Assembly: GCA_937930465.1 (NCBI GenBank)
Contig: CALGKV010000128.1
Location: forward strand, 1-5,309
DNA from: Methanosuratincolales archaeon
GTDB taxonomy: Archaea; Thermoproteota; Methanomethylicia; Methanomethylicales; Methanomethylicaceae
Direction: 5' to 3'
DNA: 5,309 nt
In this document: one piece after another, positions 1-4,832 of the stretch
How positions within the stretch are numbered: position 1 is the stretch's first letter
Layout: the number at the start of each line of letters is the position of its first letter
Made by a program: the position numbers and the translations under genes
The notes under the pieces: generated by a model
Databases searched by the model: none
Told to the model about the DNA's origin: nothing
What the model saw: only the letters and a program-made list of their open reading frames with translations

Positions 1-1
1 C

Positions 2-457
2 ACAGTGATGGTGGGCAAAGTGCTCAGCGGCGCAATATTCGGGATTCTCATCGGATCGGTCATACTTGCAGCGTGCTTTCCGACCTTCGGGTTGCTTATA
101 AGCAGCCTGCCTTGGCTGATGATCGGGCTCATTCTGGCATCTTTCTGTTTCTCGATGCTCGGGATAATGCTCGCCATGCTTCCGCGCGAGAACCCTGGAG
201 ACGTAATGCTGATCCTGAACTTCATAAGGCTTCCCCTCATATTCATCAGCGGCATTTTCATAAAGATTGAAACACTGCCATACTGGGGGCAGTTAGCCTC
301 TGCATTCTCGCCCCTTACCTATGCCAACGACCTCATGAGGTTCGCCTTAGAAGGGGCGTCTGCATTCCACCCAATACTAAGCTCGATTTTACTGATCATG
401 TTCTCTGCAGCGTTCCTTCATATCGGTAGGATGATAGAGGCGAAATTCAAAGCTTGA
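2..457 (+). CDS. ABC-2 type transporter permease, C-terminal part (5' end outside window)
   Basis: Membrane subunit of an ABC exporter; ABC-2 permeases of this kind (DrrB/NodJ-like) pair with a separate ATPase to move drugs, lipids or polysaccharides outward. The visible 150 residues (counted from the GTG at 5) are strongly hydrophobic, with membrane segments at about 8-24, 30-59, 66-87 and 124-142. The family signature is clear: a segment reading RLPLIFISGIFI at 75-86, then a short amphipathic stretch with ETLP, then FSPLTYANDLMR at 101-112. The frame is open to the left edge, so the GTG at 5 and ATG at 8 are probably internal; family members are usually about 250 residues or more. The substrate cannot be deduced. 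It converges on the operon at 583-2798, so it is probably unrelated to it. The ATPase gene would be expected to the left. Confidence 0.87.
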   Translation, partial: TVMVGKVLSGAIFGILIGSVILAACFPTFGLLISSLPWLMIGLILASFCFSMLGIMLAMLPRENPGDVMLILNFIRLPLIFISGIFIKIETLPYWGQLASAFSPLTYANDLMRFALEGASAFHPILSSILLIMFSAAFLHIGRMIEAKFKA

Positions 458-490
458 GCGGCAATAACTTGTTCAATATGATCCATGACG

Positions 491-505
491 AAATGGAAAA
501 AATAG
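491..505 (-). terminator. Oligo-T terminator of the left operon
   Basis: The + strand carries A6 at 497-502 within an A-rich stretch, giving T6 on the minus strand about 80 bases after the TGA (583-585) of the ACR3-like gene. This is the first clear oligo-T tract downstream of the operon. It overlaps the 3' flank of the convergent ABC permease gene, so the two transcripts probably overlap by tens of bases. Confidence 0.4.
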
Positions 506-526
506 GAGACGTGTAGCCCCCTACTT

Positions 527-564
527 CGCTTTTAATTTGATTTATACACAGCTAATTTCTTTTT
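527..564 (+). terminator. T-rich terminator of the ABC permease gene
   Basis: After the TGA at 455-457 the + strand becomes T-rich, with TTTT at 530-533, several TTT triplets, and a T5 run at 560-564. Archaeal terminators are typically oligo-T tracts without a strong hairpin, and none is seen here. The site lies in the convergent gap before the oppositely oriented transporter gene. Confidence 0.45.
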
Positions 565-582
565 AGGACACCACCGAGTTCC

Positions 583-1635
583 TCAAGACGGTTGCTTACC
601 CCGACTCATGCGCTGGAATATCCTGTAGAAGAGGCTGGCATTGACTGTCTGGAATGCAGCGGAAACCGCTATGGGGAGCGCTGCGCCGGGACCGAAAGAG
701 GCAAATGAAACCCCCATGGCGAGAGGGAGGTGCTTCATCCCAGAGCTGTAGACTATTGCGTTCGTCTCGCCGATTGGCAGGTGGAAGACCTTAGAGCAGA
801 TCAGGTGGGAGAACCCAAAGGCTATAGGGAAGAGGATGGCAGGCGGGAGCACCAACAGGGCAATTATGGAGAGGTCTCCAGGCACCATTGCTATGTTAAT
901 TGCGAGCATCGAGAACATCAGCATCATCGCTGCGATTGCTGAGACCGGCGGAAAGGCAGGAAGATACTTCGGCAAGGACTTGCCAAGCTTGGCCTCAAGG
1001 GCCTGGCGGGTGAGGATCCCGAGGATGAGCGGGATTGCGAGGACGGTTGCGATCGACCATAGGAGGTCTGCAGCATTCACGCTCACGTATACTCCTGCGA
1101 GGAGGGCAGTCAACCCAGGTATGGTGGCTATGCCCAAGAGCATTGTCAGAGCTGCCAGGATCAGTGCAAGCGGGACATCCCCCTTCAGCAGCCCTGTCCA
1201 CACCACATTCATGCCTGCGCAAGGGACTGTCCCCATCAGTATGAAGCCGGCCGCCCACTCCGGCCTTGAAGAGAGGAACGCCAATGCGAGGAAGAAGCAT
1301 AGAAGCGGCAGCAGGATAAAGTTCAGCAGCAGCCCCAGCACGATCTGCCTGAGCTTCTTGGTCACCTGGACGAGCTCCCTGAACCTTATAGTGACAGTCA
1401 TCGCATAGACCATTATGCTCACCAAGGGGAGCATGAGAGGCTTCAGCGATTGCACCTGCGAGGGGGCAGTGATTCCAACCAATATGCCCAGGAATACCAT
1501 CGAGAAGACCATGTACGAATAGTTCTTCTGGATAAAAGAGTTGGCCCTATCGATGCCGGATGGGCGTTTGCCATGCTGGCCCGCAGCAGGGGCGCCGGTT
1601 GTGCCTGCTTTTCCCAAGCCTGAAGGGTTGTACAT
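583..1635 (-). CDS. BASS/ACR3-superfamily permease, arsenite-exporter-like
   Basis: Ten-helix-type inner-membrane transporter of the superfamily joining bile acid:sodium symporters (COG0385) and ACR3 arsenite exporters (COG0798). A hydrophilic Gly/Ala-rich N-terminal tail (about residues 1-30) precedes the first helix at about 41-58. The motif GTVPCAGMNVVW (135-146) followed by KGD (151-153) matches the ACR3/BASS fourth-helix region; C139 sits where ACR3 proteins carry their essential cysteine. The late motif GETNAIVYSSG (289-299) resembles the ACR3/BASS second crossover region. Where ACR3 usually has a functional glutamate (PLxE), this protein appears to have Q329, closer to BASS proteins. 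The length (350) suits the family. ATG is preceded by GGAG with a 6-base spacer; the gene lies 17 bases after the DGC gene. Arsenite export is an inference from C139 and context; another anion is possible. Confidence 0.78.
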   Translation of the reverse strand: MYNPSGLGKAGTTGAPAAGQHGKRPSGIDRANSFIQKNYSYMVFSMVFLGILVGITAPSQVQSLKPLMLPLVSIMVYAMTVTIRFRELVQVTKKLRQIVLGLLLNFILLPLLCFFLALAFLSSRPEWAAGFILMGTVPCAGMNVVWTGLLKGDVPLALILAALTMLLGIATIPGLTALLAGVYVSVNAADLLWSIATVLAIPLILGILTRQALEAKLGKSLPKYLPAFPPVSAIAAMMLMFSMLAINIAMVPGDLSIIALLVLPPAILFPIAFGFSHLICSKVFHLPIGETNAIVYSSGMKHLPLAMGVSFASFGPGAALPIAVSAAFQTVNASLFYRIFQRMSRGKQPS

Positions 1636-1652
1636 CCTGAGCTCCCCACCGA

Positions 1653-2081
1653 TCAGAGCCCTGCGTCTTTAATTACGATCTCGGCTATGCGCTTCACATC
1701 AGCCTGGTAGATATCTAGCGTCGGCACCTTCTGCAGGAACTTCGATATATCGATTGCATGCCCTATCTTGACCCCAGCTCTCTCTAGCACCTTGGAGGCG
1801 CATCGGTTGCCGCAGCCGTCTATGACGATGTTCTTCTTCGCTCTTCCGGCAATATCGAGATGGGGCTTTGATCCTGCAGCCACCGCGGTCGTGCAGCACA
1901 TCCTCGCCTTATCCATGTTCGTAAGCAGTACGCCCACTTGGTGCCCTATCTGGCCGACGTTTGCAGCGCCATCGCAAACCCATATTATGTTCTCGTGCTC
2001 AGCGACCTTGTAGCAGAGAGGGAGTATTTTGGGGGAAGCTCCTTTGGCAGATTCAGCGTCCTCATCGACCGTATTTGTCAC
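1653..2081 (-). CDS. DGC-domain protein, putative metal-binding (Pfam DGC/PF08859)
   Basis: Small cytosolic protein of 142 residues with the DGC motif at D88-G89-C90, followed by C94 in the typical arrangement DGCxxxC. Other family marks are the N-terminal strand ending in C36, then AANVGQ (39-44), which resembles the family's SxAxNVGQ-like segment, and C62-C63 before the glycine-rich stretch. The family is described as putative zinc-binding, but its biochemical role is not established. Here the cysteines (C23, C36, C62, C63, C90, C94) could bind arsenite or a soft metal; this is inference from its place between DUF169 and a permease resembling arsenite exporters. The GTG start lies 3 bases after the DUF169 stop codon, no strong ribosome-binding site precedes it, and no other start precedes the conserved core, so translation is probably coupled. 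Confidence 0.8.
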   Translation of the reverse strand: MTNTVDEDAESAKGASPKILPLCYKVAEHENIIWVCDGAANVGQIGHQVGVLLTNMDKARMCCTTAVAAGSKPHLDIAGRAKKNIVIDGCGNRCASKVLERAGVKIGHAIDISKFLQKVPTLDIYQADVKRIAEIVIKDAGL

Positions 2082-2084
2082 CGC

Positions 2085-2798
2085 CTATTTCTTGGCGAGC
2101 CTTTGCTTCACGTAGCCAATCTTGTCGATATTCCCAGCGATCTCACCGATCTGCTCCCCAGGTATGCCAATCAGCACTCCGTCGTCTGCATACTCAAGAC
2201 CGGTTGGTTTGGCTGCCATCCTTGCAGACTCACAGGCGAAAGAGACGTTAAGGTCGCCAAGATACGGCCTGACGGTAAGAGCGGCGCAGACTTGCCTAGG
2301 TGCAGAGATGATGCTCTCGATCCATCCTCCCCTTTCGAACAACGATGCGTGCACGATCTCGAGCGCCCTCCTTGGAAGCGCCTCAATAATCACCACATCA
2401 GGATCGACTGGCGTCTTCTCCAGCGGGGACATCAAAGTCGCGTAGACGCTCCCCGGCTCTAGCCCTGGGGACTGCTCCACGGCCCTAGTTGCAGCCCTTG
2501 GCGAGGCGAAAGACGATTTGTTTGTGTAAAACTCACCCGTCCTTTCGTCATCTGGGATCTTGGTCATGCCGAGCGCCGCAGCACCCCTTCTGCAGGCTTG
2601 TGCAGAGTCCCTAGCAAAGAAGACGTTGCCCAGCATTGCGTGCTTGACCATTGCGCAATAGAACATCGGCTTATCGAGCTCCACGACTCCTTGGGGCACG
2701 TCACAAGCCCTTCGGATTAGGCTAACCGCTACAGGGGGGAACCTAAGGCCGAGAACATCGGTCAGCTTTTTCTGTATAGATGCGTAATCTTGCTTCAT
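2085..2798 (-). CDS. DUF169-family protein (COG2043)
   Basis: Conserved protein of unknown biochemical function, 237 residues from the chosen start. Family features in order: LGLRFPPVAVSLI (16-28), FYCAMVKHAMLGN (46-58) with C48, the C69-RRG-aaaLGM segment (69-78), PDVVIIEALPRRALEI (133-148), C171, and NVSFACESAR (184-193), where C189 matches the usual GCxGSR-like region. No membrane segment or signal peptide is seen. I chose ATG at 2796-2798 because AGGTG lies 6 bases upstream; the longer GTG start at 2805-2807 is part of that ribosome-binding site. It is first in the operon, 3 bases ahead of the DGC gene. Five cysteines and linkage to a pump suggest a redox or metal-related accessory role, but that is inference. 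Confidence 0.82.
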   Translation of the reverse strand: MKQDYASIQKKLTDVLGLRFPPVAVSLIRRACDVPQGVVELDKPMFYCAMVKHAMLGNVFFARDSAQACRRGAAALGMTKIPDDERTGEFYTNKSSFASPRAATRAVEQSPGLEPGSVYATLMSPLEKTPVDPDVVIIEALPRRALEIVHASLFERGGWIESIISAPRQVCAALTVRPYLGDLNVSFACESARMAAKPTGLEYADDGVLIGIPGEQIGEIAGNIDKIGYVKQRLAKK

Positions 2799-2804
2799 CA
2801 CAAA

Positions 2805-2809
2805 CACCT
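2805..2809 (-). promoter_or_regulatory. Ribosome-binding site of the DUF169 gene
   Basis: AGGTG on the minus strand, complementary to the 3' end of archaeal 16S rRNA, ends 6 bases before ATG at 2798. The GTG inside it makes a longer in-frame start possible, but that start would lack a ribosome-binding site. Confidence 0.6.
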
Positions 2810-2832
2810 GACTAGATTAGCCTTGAAGGACC

Positions 2833-2840
2833 TAATAAAT
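2833..2840 (-). promoter_or_regulatory. Candidate TATA box of the left operon
   Basis: ATTTATTA on the minus strand. Archaeal spacing (box to start of transcription about 23-26 bases) predicts a start near 2810, just before the ribosome-binding site, giving a leader of about 12 bases. The operator-like palindrome at 2842-2859 abuts it on the upstream side, where the TFB-recognition element would lie. Confidence 0.45.
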
Positions 2841-2841
2841 T

Positions 2842-2859
2842 AATCGTAACATTACGATT
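2842..2859. promoter_or_regulatory. Perfect 18-bp operator-like palindrome
   Basis: AATCGTAACATTACGATT: two 8-base arms (AATCGTAA and TTACGATT) around CA. It sits next to the TATA-like box of the left operon, over the expected BRE position, as expected for a dimeric transcription factor that blocks or aids TFB/TBP. No regulator gene lies in this operon, so the binding factor is unknown. The core ATCGTA recurs in inverted orientation at 2982-3003. Confidence 0.6.
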
Positions 2860-2981
2860 TTTGAATATTAAGGTGCTCAAGCAGTATTCGATTGTTAAAG
2901 GCTTTTCACCGAATCTTGAAAGAACTTTCCCAAAAAACCATCCACACTTTAGAAAATTTAGTCTTTCTCGCTTAGCGAATG

Positions 2982-3003
2982 ATCGTATTTCATACCATAC
3001 GAT
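2982..3003. promoter_or_regulatory. Second inverted repeat with the ATCGTA core
   Basis: ATCGTAT (2982-2988) and ATACGAT (2997-3003) are perfect 7-base arms around an 8-base spacer. They contain the same ATCGTA/TACGAT half-sites as the palindrome at 2842-2859, but set 6 bases further apart. The TATA-like box at 3024-3031 would place a minus-strand transcription start at about 3001, inside this repeat, so it may be a second operator of the same regulator. Confidence 0.45.
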
Positions 3004-3023
3004 TCTTAAATGCCCACAATCAC

Positions 3024-3031
3024 TATTTATA
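3024..3031 (-). promoter_or_regulatory. Candidate second TATA box upstream of the left operon
   Basis: TATAAATA on the minus strand, close to the archaeal box A consensus. A transcript starting near 3001 would have a leader of about 200 bases before the DUF169 start, containing only very short open frames. The surroundings are AT-rich, so a chance match is possible. Confidence 0.3.
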
Positions 3032-3081
3032 TCATATCCACTATTTAATAAACTGCACTTTATCTAACACCTCAAATATCA

Positions 3082-3098
3082 AAAAATACTGTATTTTT
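3082..3098. repeat. 17-bp AT-rich palindrome, possible bidirectional terminator or operator
   Basis: AAAAATAC and GTATTTTT are perfect 8-base arms around a single T. Each strand carries a T5 run at its 3' arm, so the element could end transcripts from either side. Equally, it has the form of a protein-binding site. No gene end lies close by, so its role is open. Confidence 0.4.
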
Positions 3099-3135
3099 CC
3101 AAAATGTTTCAGATAGCGAAACAGCAGCGCCTAGT

Positions 3136-3154
3136 TAAAAAGCAATAAAAAGCA
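3136..3154. repeat. Short tandem repeat TAAAAAGCA
   Basis: Two copies of TAAAAAGCA start exactly 10 bases apart (3136-3144 and 3146-3154), one helical turn. On the minus strand this gives two T5 runs, which could act as a back-up terminator downstream of the arsP-like operon. Confidence 0.35.
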
Positions 3155-3353
3155 CAGATCCATCAGGTCGAACCTTCTCCTAATTTTAGGAATTAGCAGG
3201 AATTGCATTCGAAATGTGCTTTGACTATGCCTCAAGAATTTTCCTCGCCAAAAACACTATTGCCTGAAAGTTCGAACTCAAAAACGCATTTTGGGAAACT
3301 TACGCTCTCGCAGCAAATAATGGTATAGCGGAAACCTCAATGGGAAGAGGCAT

Positions 3354-3368
3354 GCAAATAAATTAAAC
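3354..3368 (-). terminator. T-rich tract at the end of the right operon
   Basis: On the minus strand the bases around and after the TAA stop (3363-3365) read as a run of TTTAATTTATTT type. A T-rich tract directly at the end of the last frame of the operon fits an archaeal terminator and supports the small gene at 3363-3585 as the last gene of the transcript. Confidence 0.4.
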
Positions 3369-3585
3369 TGGACTCGAATCCACAGGAGGGCATTTTATTG
3401 ACTGTGTCGCCCACTTCGACCCTCCAGTGAGAGACTCGGACAATTCTTTCTCGACCAGTATTTTCCAAACTAATGCCCCCATCGTTAGATCCATATTTGC
3501 CAGATATTTGAACGGATTTAGCTTCACTATTTCATTATAGAATCCAGATTGCTTTTTTTGCCTTCAGAAATGAGTGTGGATCCAC
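3363..3585 (-). pseudogene. Fourth gene of the right operon, small protein, frame broken at an A7 tract
   Basis: A GTG at 3583-3585 lies exactly 5 bases after GAGGTGAT (3591-3598), a near-perfect ribosome-binding site that overlaps the stop codon of the arsP-like gene. From it the frame reads MDPHSFLKAKK and then hits TAA at 3535-3537. A second minus-strand frame is open from 3563 to the TAA at 3363-3365 and continues with FYNEIVKLNPFKYL and further protein-like sequence. The two frames join if one A is removed from the seven-A tract at 3553-3559, giving a 73-residue protein. It would be mostly helical, have a single cysteine near its C-terminus (about residue 65) and end with a proline-containing tail. 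I do not recognise the family. The shift may be a sequencing or assembly error, a recent mutation or recoding; an error in the homopolymer is the simplest explanation. Confidence 0.55.
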
Positions 3586-3590
3586 AATAA

Positions 3591-3598
3591 ATCACCTC
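3591..3598 (-). promoter_or_regulatory. Strong ribosome-binding site after the arsP-like gene
   Basis: GAGGTGAT on the minus strand matches eight bases of the complement of the archaeal 16S rRNA 3' end and overlaps the TGA (3597-3599) of the permease gene. The 5-base spacer to GTG at 3585 equals the spacing before the TTG of the Cys-rich gene. Such a site at the end of an operon gene indicates another translated gene downstream. Confidence 0.65.
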
Positions 3599-4583
3599 AA
3601 GGGATGAGGAACGAGGTCAAAAAATTGAAGACATATCCGGTCAAAGTGGCTATTGCAAATATGCTGGAAACATACGCAATCAACAGTTTTCTTTTGAAGA
3701 TCGAAGCTAGCAACATAAGTTCGGGAATGCTCGCCCCGGCGCCTCCGATTATGAGGGCCATTATAGTGCCGATTCCCACCCCCTTTTCTGTCATCGCATA
3801 ACAGATTGGGATCATAGTCTCGGTCCGCACGTACATGGGAATGCCGATGGCAGCAGCGACTGGAACTGAGAATGGATTTGACGGACCTGCATATCTTGAA
3901 AGCAGATCCTCAGGTACAAATCCGTAAATGAAGGCACCGATGCCCACGCCTATGAGAATGTATGGGATCATACGAAAATAAAGGCTCTTTGTGAAAGCCC
4001 ATGAGGAGCTCATCTTCTGCTTTAGCTTCCACAGCTTTCCACCTTCTGAAGCGTCGGTTTCTATTTGATTGTTCCCTCCCACAACCCTTACCTTCTTCAG
4101 ATATGACTTGAGGTTGAACTTCTCAAGCAGCAAACCTGTGAAGGTTGCACCAAAGAATGTGAAGGCAATGTAAAGCAGCGCAATCCTAGGACCAAACATA
4201 ACAGAGAACAGTGAGATCACCGCTAGATTGAACACTCCAAGGGGCGAGGCAATTAGGAAAGACATGGCTATTCTAAACGGGACGCCAACATTGATCAACC
4301 CAATCAGGGCAGGGATTGTTGAGCAAGAACAGAAAGGCAAAAGCCCTCCAAAGACAGATCCCAAAAAATTCCCGAAGAGCCCCTTGCCATATTTTGAAAG
4401 GACGTGCTCAACCTTGTTGGGCGGCAGGTAAGCGGTGATCAACCCTATGAGAAAGCTTATGCCTAGAAATAGGGCGCTTAGCTCGAGCGAAATGTATGCG
4501 AACCAATACATTGCGCTGATCAGCGGGTCCCCTAGCATGTGAATAGCATCCAACCAGCTTTTCCTGGCTGTTAGCAGCAGCAT
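3597..4583 (-). CDS. arsP: ArsP/COG0701-type permease (PF03773), likely metalloid or organoarsenical exporter
   Basis: Polytopic membrane protein of 328 residues. Helices are visible at about 24-50, 68-96, 104-127, 132-152, 203-222, 237-260, 268-290 and 299-323, with a hydrophilic central loop at about 155-198. The hallmark PFCSCSTIP (83-91) with C85 and C87 in the membrane is shared by ArsP and related permeases, and the second half has the matching YVRTETMIP and GGAGASIPE segments. ArsP proteins expel trivalent organoarsenicals; some COG0701 relatives are linked to copper or zinc export, so the substrate is inferred. The ATG start overlaps the 3' end of the Cys-rich gene by 13 bases, which implies translational coupling. 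The ribosome-binding site of a further small gene overlaps its own stop codon. Neighbouring PadR and Cys-rich genes favour an inducible thiophilic-metalloid efflux operon. Confidence 0.85.
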   Translation of the reverse strand: MLLLTARKSWLDAIHMLGDPLISAMYWFAYISLELSALFLGISFLIGLITAYLPPNKVEHVLSKYGKGLFGNFLGSVFGGLLPFCSCSTIPALIGLINVGVPFRIAMSFLIASPLGVFNLAVISLFSVMFGPRIALLYIAFTFFGATFTGLLLEKFNLKSYLKKVRVVGGNNQIETDASEGGKLWKLKQKMSSSWAFTKSLYFRMIPYILIGVGIGAFIYGFVPEDLLSRYAGPSNPFSVPVAAAIGIPMYVRTETMIPICYAMTEKGVGIGTIMALIIGGAGASIPELMLLASIFKRKLLIAYVSSIFAIATLTGYVFNFLTSFLIP

Positions 4584-4795
4584 CCACGCGATCCTGATGA
4601 GCCAGAGACTAGCAGGTTCTGCTCACTGAGCTTCTTCCAGCATTCTTGACAGACCATCAGATAACCCAGCTCTTTATGGTTTGCTTCTAGCAAGCTTATT
4701 CCGCTCTTGTTGCATATGGCGCATTTTGACCCTTCCTCTTCCGGTACAATCTGCACGCCACAGCACGAAGTCCCACTTTTCTTAATCAGACGCAA
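4571..4795 (-). CDS. Small cysteine-rich protein, putative metal or metalloid binder
   Basis: A 74-residue cytosolic protein with nine cysteines: an adjacent pair C11-C12 in TSCCG, two CxxC knuckles (C25/C28 and C49/C52) that could form a zinc-ribbon-like fold, and a terminal C72-C73-C74 after a flexible Gly/Ser linker (residues 64-71). I do not recognise a named family. The CC and CCC groups, outside the knuckles, would suit binding of trivalent arsenic or a soft metal. The TTG start is supported by GGTGAT 5 bases upstream. Its end overlaps the start of the permease gene by 13 bases, so the two are made together, and a chaperone or delivery role for the pump is a reasonable inference. Translation may be controlled by the hairpin at 4804-4830. 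Confidence 0.75.
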   Translation of the reverse strand: MRLIKKSGTSCCGVQIVPEEEGSKCAICNKSGISLLEANHKELGYLMVCQECWKKLSEQNLLVSGSSGSRGCCC

Positions 4796-4800
4796 AATCT

Positions 4801-4806
4801 ATCACC
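4801..4806 (-). promoter_or_regulatory. Ribosome-binding site that sets the TTG start of the Cys-rich gene
   Basis: GGTGAT on the minus strand with a 5-base spacer to TTG at 4793-4795. No ATG or GTG lies near enough to compete, so TTG is the likely start. Its first three bases (GGT) are inside the hairpin stem at 4804-4830. Confidence 0.65.
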
Positions 4807-4830
4807 ATATATAGAGGTTCTACATATGGT
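4804..4830 (-). promoter_or_regulatory. 27-base hairpin or operator between the PadR and Cys-rich genes
   Basis: Two 12-base arms (4804-4815 and 4819-4830) surround three bases. In DNA 11 of 12 positions pair; in minus-strand RNA the twelfth becomes a G-U pair, giving a continuous 12-bp stem with an ACC loop. The 3' arm contains GGU of the GGUGAU ribosome-binding site of the Cys-rich gene. The stem begins 2 bases after the padR stop codon, so a ribosome finishing that gene would open it. The element could act as RNA (translational gate or processing site) or as DNA (binding site for the PadR protein). Confidence 0.6.
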
Positions 4831-4832
4831 TA

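Larger units (their letters stand above)
2860..3362. other. AT-rich intergenic region between the two operons
   Basis: No convincing gene is seen here. A 68-codon plus-strand frame from 2861 has no recognisable domain, no ribosome-binding site and begins in the operator region. A plus-strand frame from 3190 to 3366 has coding-like composition but is broken by TGA at 3265-3267. The region holds a possible second promoter with its inverted repeat, the palindrome at 3082-3098, a direct repeat at 3136-3154 and several shorter inverted repeats (3105-3123, 3178-3191, 3269-3278). Confidence 0.5.

Noticed and set aside
454..516. 20-codon plus-strand frame starting at a TTG that overlaps the ABC permease stop (TTGA)
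   Set aside because: Very short, no clear ribosome-binding site, and its end merges into the terminator region. A coupled micro-gene cannot be excluded, but there is no positive support.
836..1408. 190-codon plus-strand open frame opposite the ACR3-like gene
   Set aside because: The minus-strand frame encodes a clear transporter; this is an antisense shadow favoured by GC-rich codons.
1938..2462. 174-codon plus-strand open frame across the DGC and DUF169 genes
   Set aside because: It is antisense to two recognisable families and has no domain of its own.
2861..3067. 68-codon plus-strand open frame
   Set aside because: It begins with a TTG next to the operator palindrome, has no ribosome-binding site or recognisable domain, and crosses the second promoter candidate.
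3105..3123. CRISPR-like GTTTC...GAAAC element
   Set aside because: It occurs once, with no repeat-spacer periodicity; it is a simple 6-base-arm inverted repeat.
3360..3430. tRNA-like T-arm (GGATTCGAGTCC on the minus strand) and long-range pairing ACTGGA with TCCAGT
   Set aside because: The stem and 7-base loop of a real T-arm do not fit, no acceptor or anticodon arm can be built, and the stretch is inside the frame of the small gene.
3553..3559. T7 run on the plus strand as a terminator of a plus-strand transcript
   Set aside because: No supported plus-strand gene precedes it, and on the minus strand it is the A7 tract within the small gene after the arsP-like permease.
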